Source: AP-15 sp963700195
GTDB taxonomy: Bacteria > Pseudomonadota > Alphaproteobacteria > ATCC43930 > CGMCC-115725
DNA length: 64,000 nt
Reading direction: 5' to 3'
Assembly: GCA_963700195.1 (NCBI GenBank)
Contig: CAVOWQ010000035.1
Span: forward strand, 1 to 64,000
Both the position numbers and the translations under genes were made by a program. Positions within the stretch are counted from its first letter, which is position 1, and every line of letters begins with the position of its first letter. Shown here piece after piece: positions 62,628-64,000 of this stretch. The notes below the pieces were generated by a model. It was not told the origin of the DNA. It saw nothing but the letters and a program-made list of their open reading frames with translations, and ran no database searches.

Positions 62628-63643
62628 TTATCGATCACGACTACGGCCGTGGCGCCATAGCGCATCAGGTCGTCGGGCGGCGCGTCGAGCAGGATGCGCA
62701 CCGGGAAGCGAGCCGCGATCCGCACCCAGTTGAGGGTGCGCTCGACATGCGGGAGGCCGCCAAACGTGGCGCTCACGTCCGACGCCACACCCCAGCCGAG
62801 GCTGTCGACCTGGCCGCGCAGCGGGCGGCTTGGTTGCGCCATCACGTAGACGGTCGCGCGCTGCCCCGGCTCCATTCCGGCGAGGTCCGTCTCGCGGAAA
62901 TTGCCGATCGCATACCAGTGCTCGGTGTCGATGATCGTGAACAGCGGGTGGCCGGTGGCGGCGAACTCCCCGGCGGCGATGTCGAGCGCGGTGATCCGGC
63001 CATCGCAGGGTGCACGCACGACCGTCTTGTTCAGGTCTCGCTCGGCGAGGGCGAGCGTCGCGCGCGCGCCTTCCAGCTCGGCCTCGGTGGGCTTGGTGTT
63101 GGTGATGGCCTGGCGTGCCTCGTCTGCCTGCAGCTGCGCCTGCTGCAGCGCGATCTGCGCGGTGCGCTGCGCCGTGCGCGCCTGGTCGACCTGCTGCGCG
63201 GTGACGAAGCCCTGCCCGAGCAGCGGCTGCAGCCGCCCCAAGGTGCTCGAAGCGAGAGACCGCTGCGCCTCGGCGCTGCCGATGCCGCGTTCGGCGGCCC
63301 CGGCCTTGGAGGTCTGCGCCGCGACCTGGTCGGCGGTCAGGGCGAGCTTGGCTTCCAAACCGCGCACCGCCGCGCGAGCCTGGTCCGCGCGCATTCGATA
63401 AGGTTCCGGGTCGATCCGGAACAGCACGTCGCCCTTGCGCACCGCCTGGTTGTCGCGCACGTCGAGCTCGACGATCCGGCCGCTGACGTCCGGCGCCAAG
63501 TGGACGAGGTCGGCCTGCAGATAGGCGTCGTCGGTGCGCGGCCGCTGGTCGATCCGGCGCGTCGCGAGCACCCCGGTCACCAGGACGCCGGCCAGCGCGA
63601 TAAGGCTGACCAGGATGCCGAGCGCCTTACGAACCGCCAACAT
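62624..63643 (-). CDS. HlyD-family membrane fusion protein (AaeA/EmrA-like)
   Basis: This is a 339-residue periplasmic adaptor with an N-terminal anchor (LGILVSLIALAGVLVTGVLA). The first lipoyl half (TDDAYLQADLVHLAPDVSGR) is followed by a coiled-coil hairpin (about 85-200). The second lipoyl half and beta-barrel include LNKTVVRAPCDGRITALDIA and WYAIGNFRETDLAGMEPGQR. It links the FUSC permease to the TolC-type channel. The cassette order ytcA-hlyD-FUSC-tolC is complete. Confidence 0.93.
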   Translation of the reverse strand: MLAVRKALGILVSLIALAGVLVTGVLATRRIDQRPRTDDAYLQADLVHLAPDVSGRIVELDVRDNQAVRKGDVLFRIDPEPYRMRADQARAAVRGLEAKLALTADQVAAQTSKAGAAERGIGSAEAQRSLASSTLGRLQPLLGQGFVTAQQVDQARTAQRTAQIALQQAQLQADEARQAITNTKPTEAELEGARATLALAERDLNKTVVRAPCDGRITALDIAAGEFAATGHPLFTIIDTEHWYAIGNFRETDLAGMEPGQRATVYVMAQPSRPLRGQVDSLGWGVASDVSATFGGLPHVERTLNWVRIAARFPVRILLDAPPDDLMRYGATAVVVIDK

Positions 63644-63646
63644 CGC

Positions 63647-63994
63647 TCAGTGACCGAACCAGAGAAGCCAGGCGAGCAAGGTGGCGGACACCGCGAGGCC
63701 GGCATAGGTCAGCAGCGGGGCGACGACGTATTCGCTGATGCCGGCCACCGCGAGGATCTGCCGGATGATGACGGCGGCGACGATTCCGAGTACGGCGCAC
63801 AGCATCCAGGCCGGGAAGTAGGAGCCGAACAGATCCATTGTCGGCGCGTAATTGCACGCGGCGACCGGCAGCGCAATCGCGACCCGCCACAGCTCTAGCG
63901 GACCGCGGTGGTATCGATCGCGTCGAATCGACGTGCCGCTCCCGCCAGCGAGCGAATTCGCATTCGAGAGACCCGAGACACGATCAACCGACAT
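63647..63994 (-). CDS. YtcA-family small membrane lipoprotein
   Basis: The recognisable part begins at a lipobox (ALPVAAC, Cys about 47) and contains APTMDLFGSYFPAWMLCAVL, then GIVAAVIIRQIL and a second hydrophobic helix (YAGLAVSATLLAWLLWFGH). This is the YtcA pattern, found at the head of FUSC-type efflux operons. The ATG at 63994 gives a 46-residue leader that looks too long and unlike a signal peptide, so the real start may be a non-ATG codon nearer the lipobox. It is three bases from the HlyD gene. Its exact job is unknown. Confidence 0.75.
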   Translation of the reverse strand: MSVDRVSGLSNANSLAGGSGTSIRRDRYHRGPLELWRVAIALPVAACNYAPTMDLFGSYFPAWMLCAVLGIVAAVIIRQILAVAGISEYVVAPLLTYAGLAVSATLLAWLLWFGH

Positions 63995-64000
63995 GTCGCC

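Noticed and set aside
61347..62660. A 437-codon plus-strand frame opposite the FUSC permease
   Set aside because: The FUSC protein is complete on the other strand, and the antisense product is charged low-complexity sequence.
1..64000. CRISPR array, rRNA operon or prophage
   Set aside because: No regularly spaced direct repeats, no rRNA core sequences and no phage structural or lysis genes were seen. The tyrosine recombinase at 20784 is of housekeeping Xer type.

Overview
The window is high-GC DNA from an alphaproteobacterium. The best evidence is the rpmH-rnpA-yidD-yidC-engB-argB order on the minus strand (32.2 to 26.5 kb), a separate accA-xerD / aroK-aroB block, split CinA domains and a hopanoid-type HpnL protein. 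The genus cannot be fixed from this window. The right two thirds look chromosomal. The first 5.4 kb and several later patches are accessory and decayed.

Layout. 1-1945: a degenerate IS1634-type insertion sequence with recognisable terminal inverted repeats. 2.3-5.4 kb: an RlpA-like lipoprotein among remnants of an HNH endonuclease, an IS21 IstB and a TauE permease. 5.5-11.3 kb: MHS-type transporter, small unknown gene, lactonase-fold hydrolase, broken SDR, tRNA-Glu, lactonase-fold pseudogene and a MaoC-like protein. 12.0-14.4 kb: pncC and a CinA-N-like gene flanking map. 14.6-18.8 kb: gamma-glutamyltransferase divergent from a hydantoinase plus D-carbamoylase operon. 18.9-23.7 kb: DUF2076 protein, accA, xerD, aroK, aroB. 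24.2-32.2 kb: PEBP, bolA, pyrimidine nucleotidase, argB, engB, yidC, yidD, rnpA and rpmH. 30.7-35.3 kb: three ferritin-like paralogues with a full di-iron ligand set, two of them overlapping an hpnL gene. 35.4-40.2 kb: nickel permease remnant, TVP38 protein, FAD disulfide reductase, histidine kinase. 40.4-42.2 kb: vapBC lying between two adenylate cyclase fragments. 42.3-48.4 kb: HAD, LysR, two MFS transporters, hisE, rlmI. 48.6-52.5 kb: tRNA-Arg, beta-propeller lactonase, a chimeric LLM oxidoreductase, a DUF4258/DUF2283 pair and an LLM tail fragment. 52.5-57.1 kb: mntH, a Tat-exported ferritin-like protein and a TolB/TPR protein. 57.5-58.7 kb: receiver/ECF-sigma chimera, truncated anti-sigma gene and another LLM tail. 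58.9-64.0 kb: a YtcA-HlyD-FUSC-TolC efflux cassette.

Two points affect interpretation. First, many reading frames, including argB and rnpA which should be important, are broken by shifts that nearly always equal one extra base, so some 'pseudogenes' may be sequencing errors. Second, three kinds of mosaic occur: LLM gene tails copied to three places, small toxin-antitoxin-like pairs sitting inside broken host genes, and palindromic repeats, one of them inside a coding region. The strongest candidate for an undescribed system is the ferritin-like trio with HpnL.
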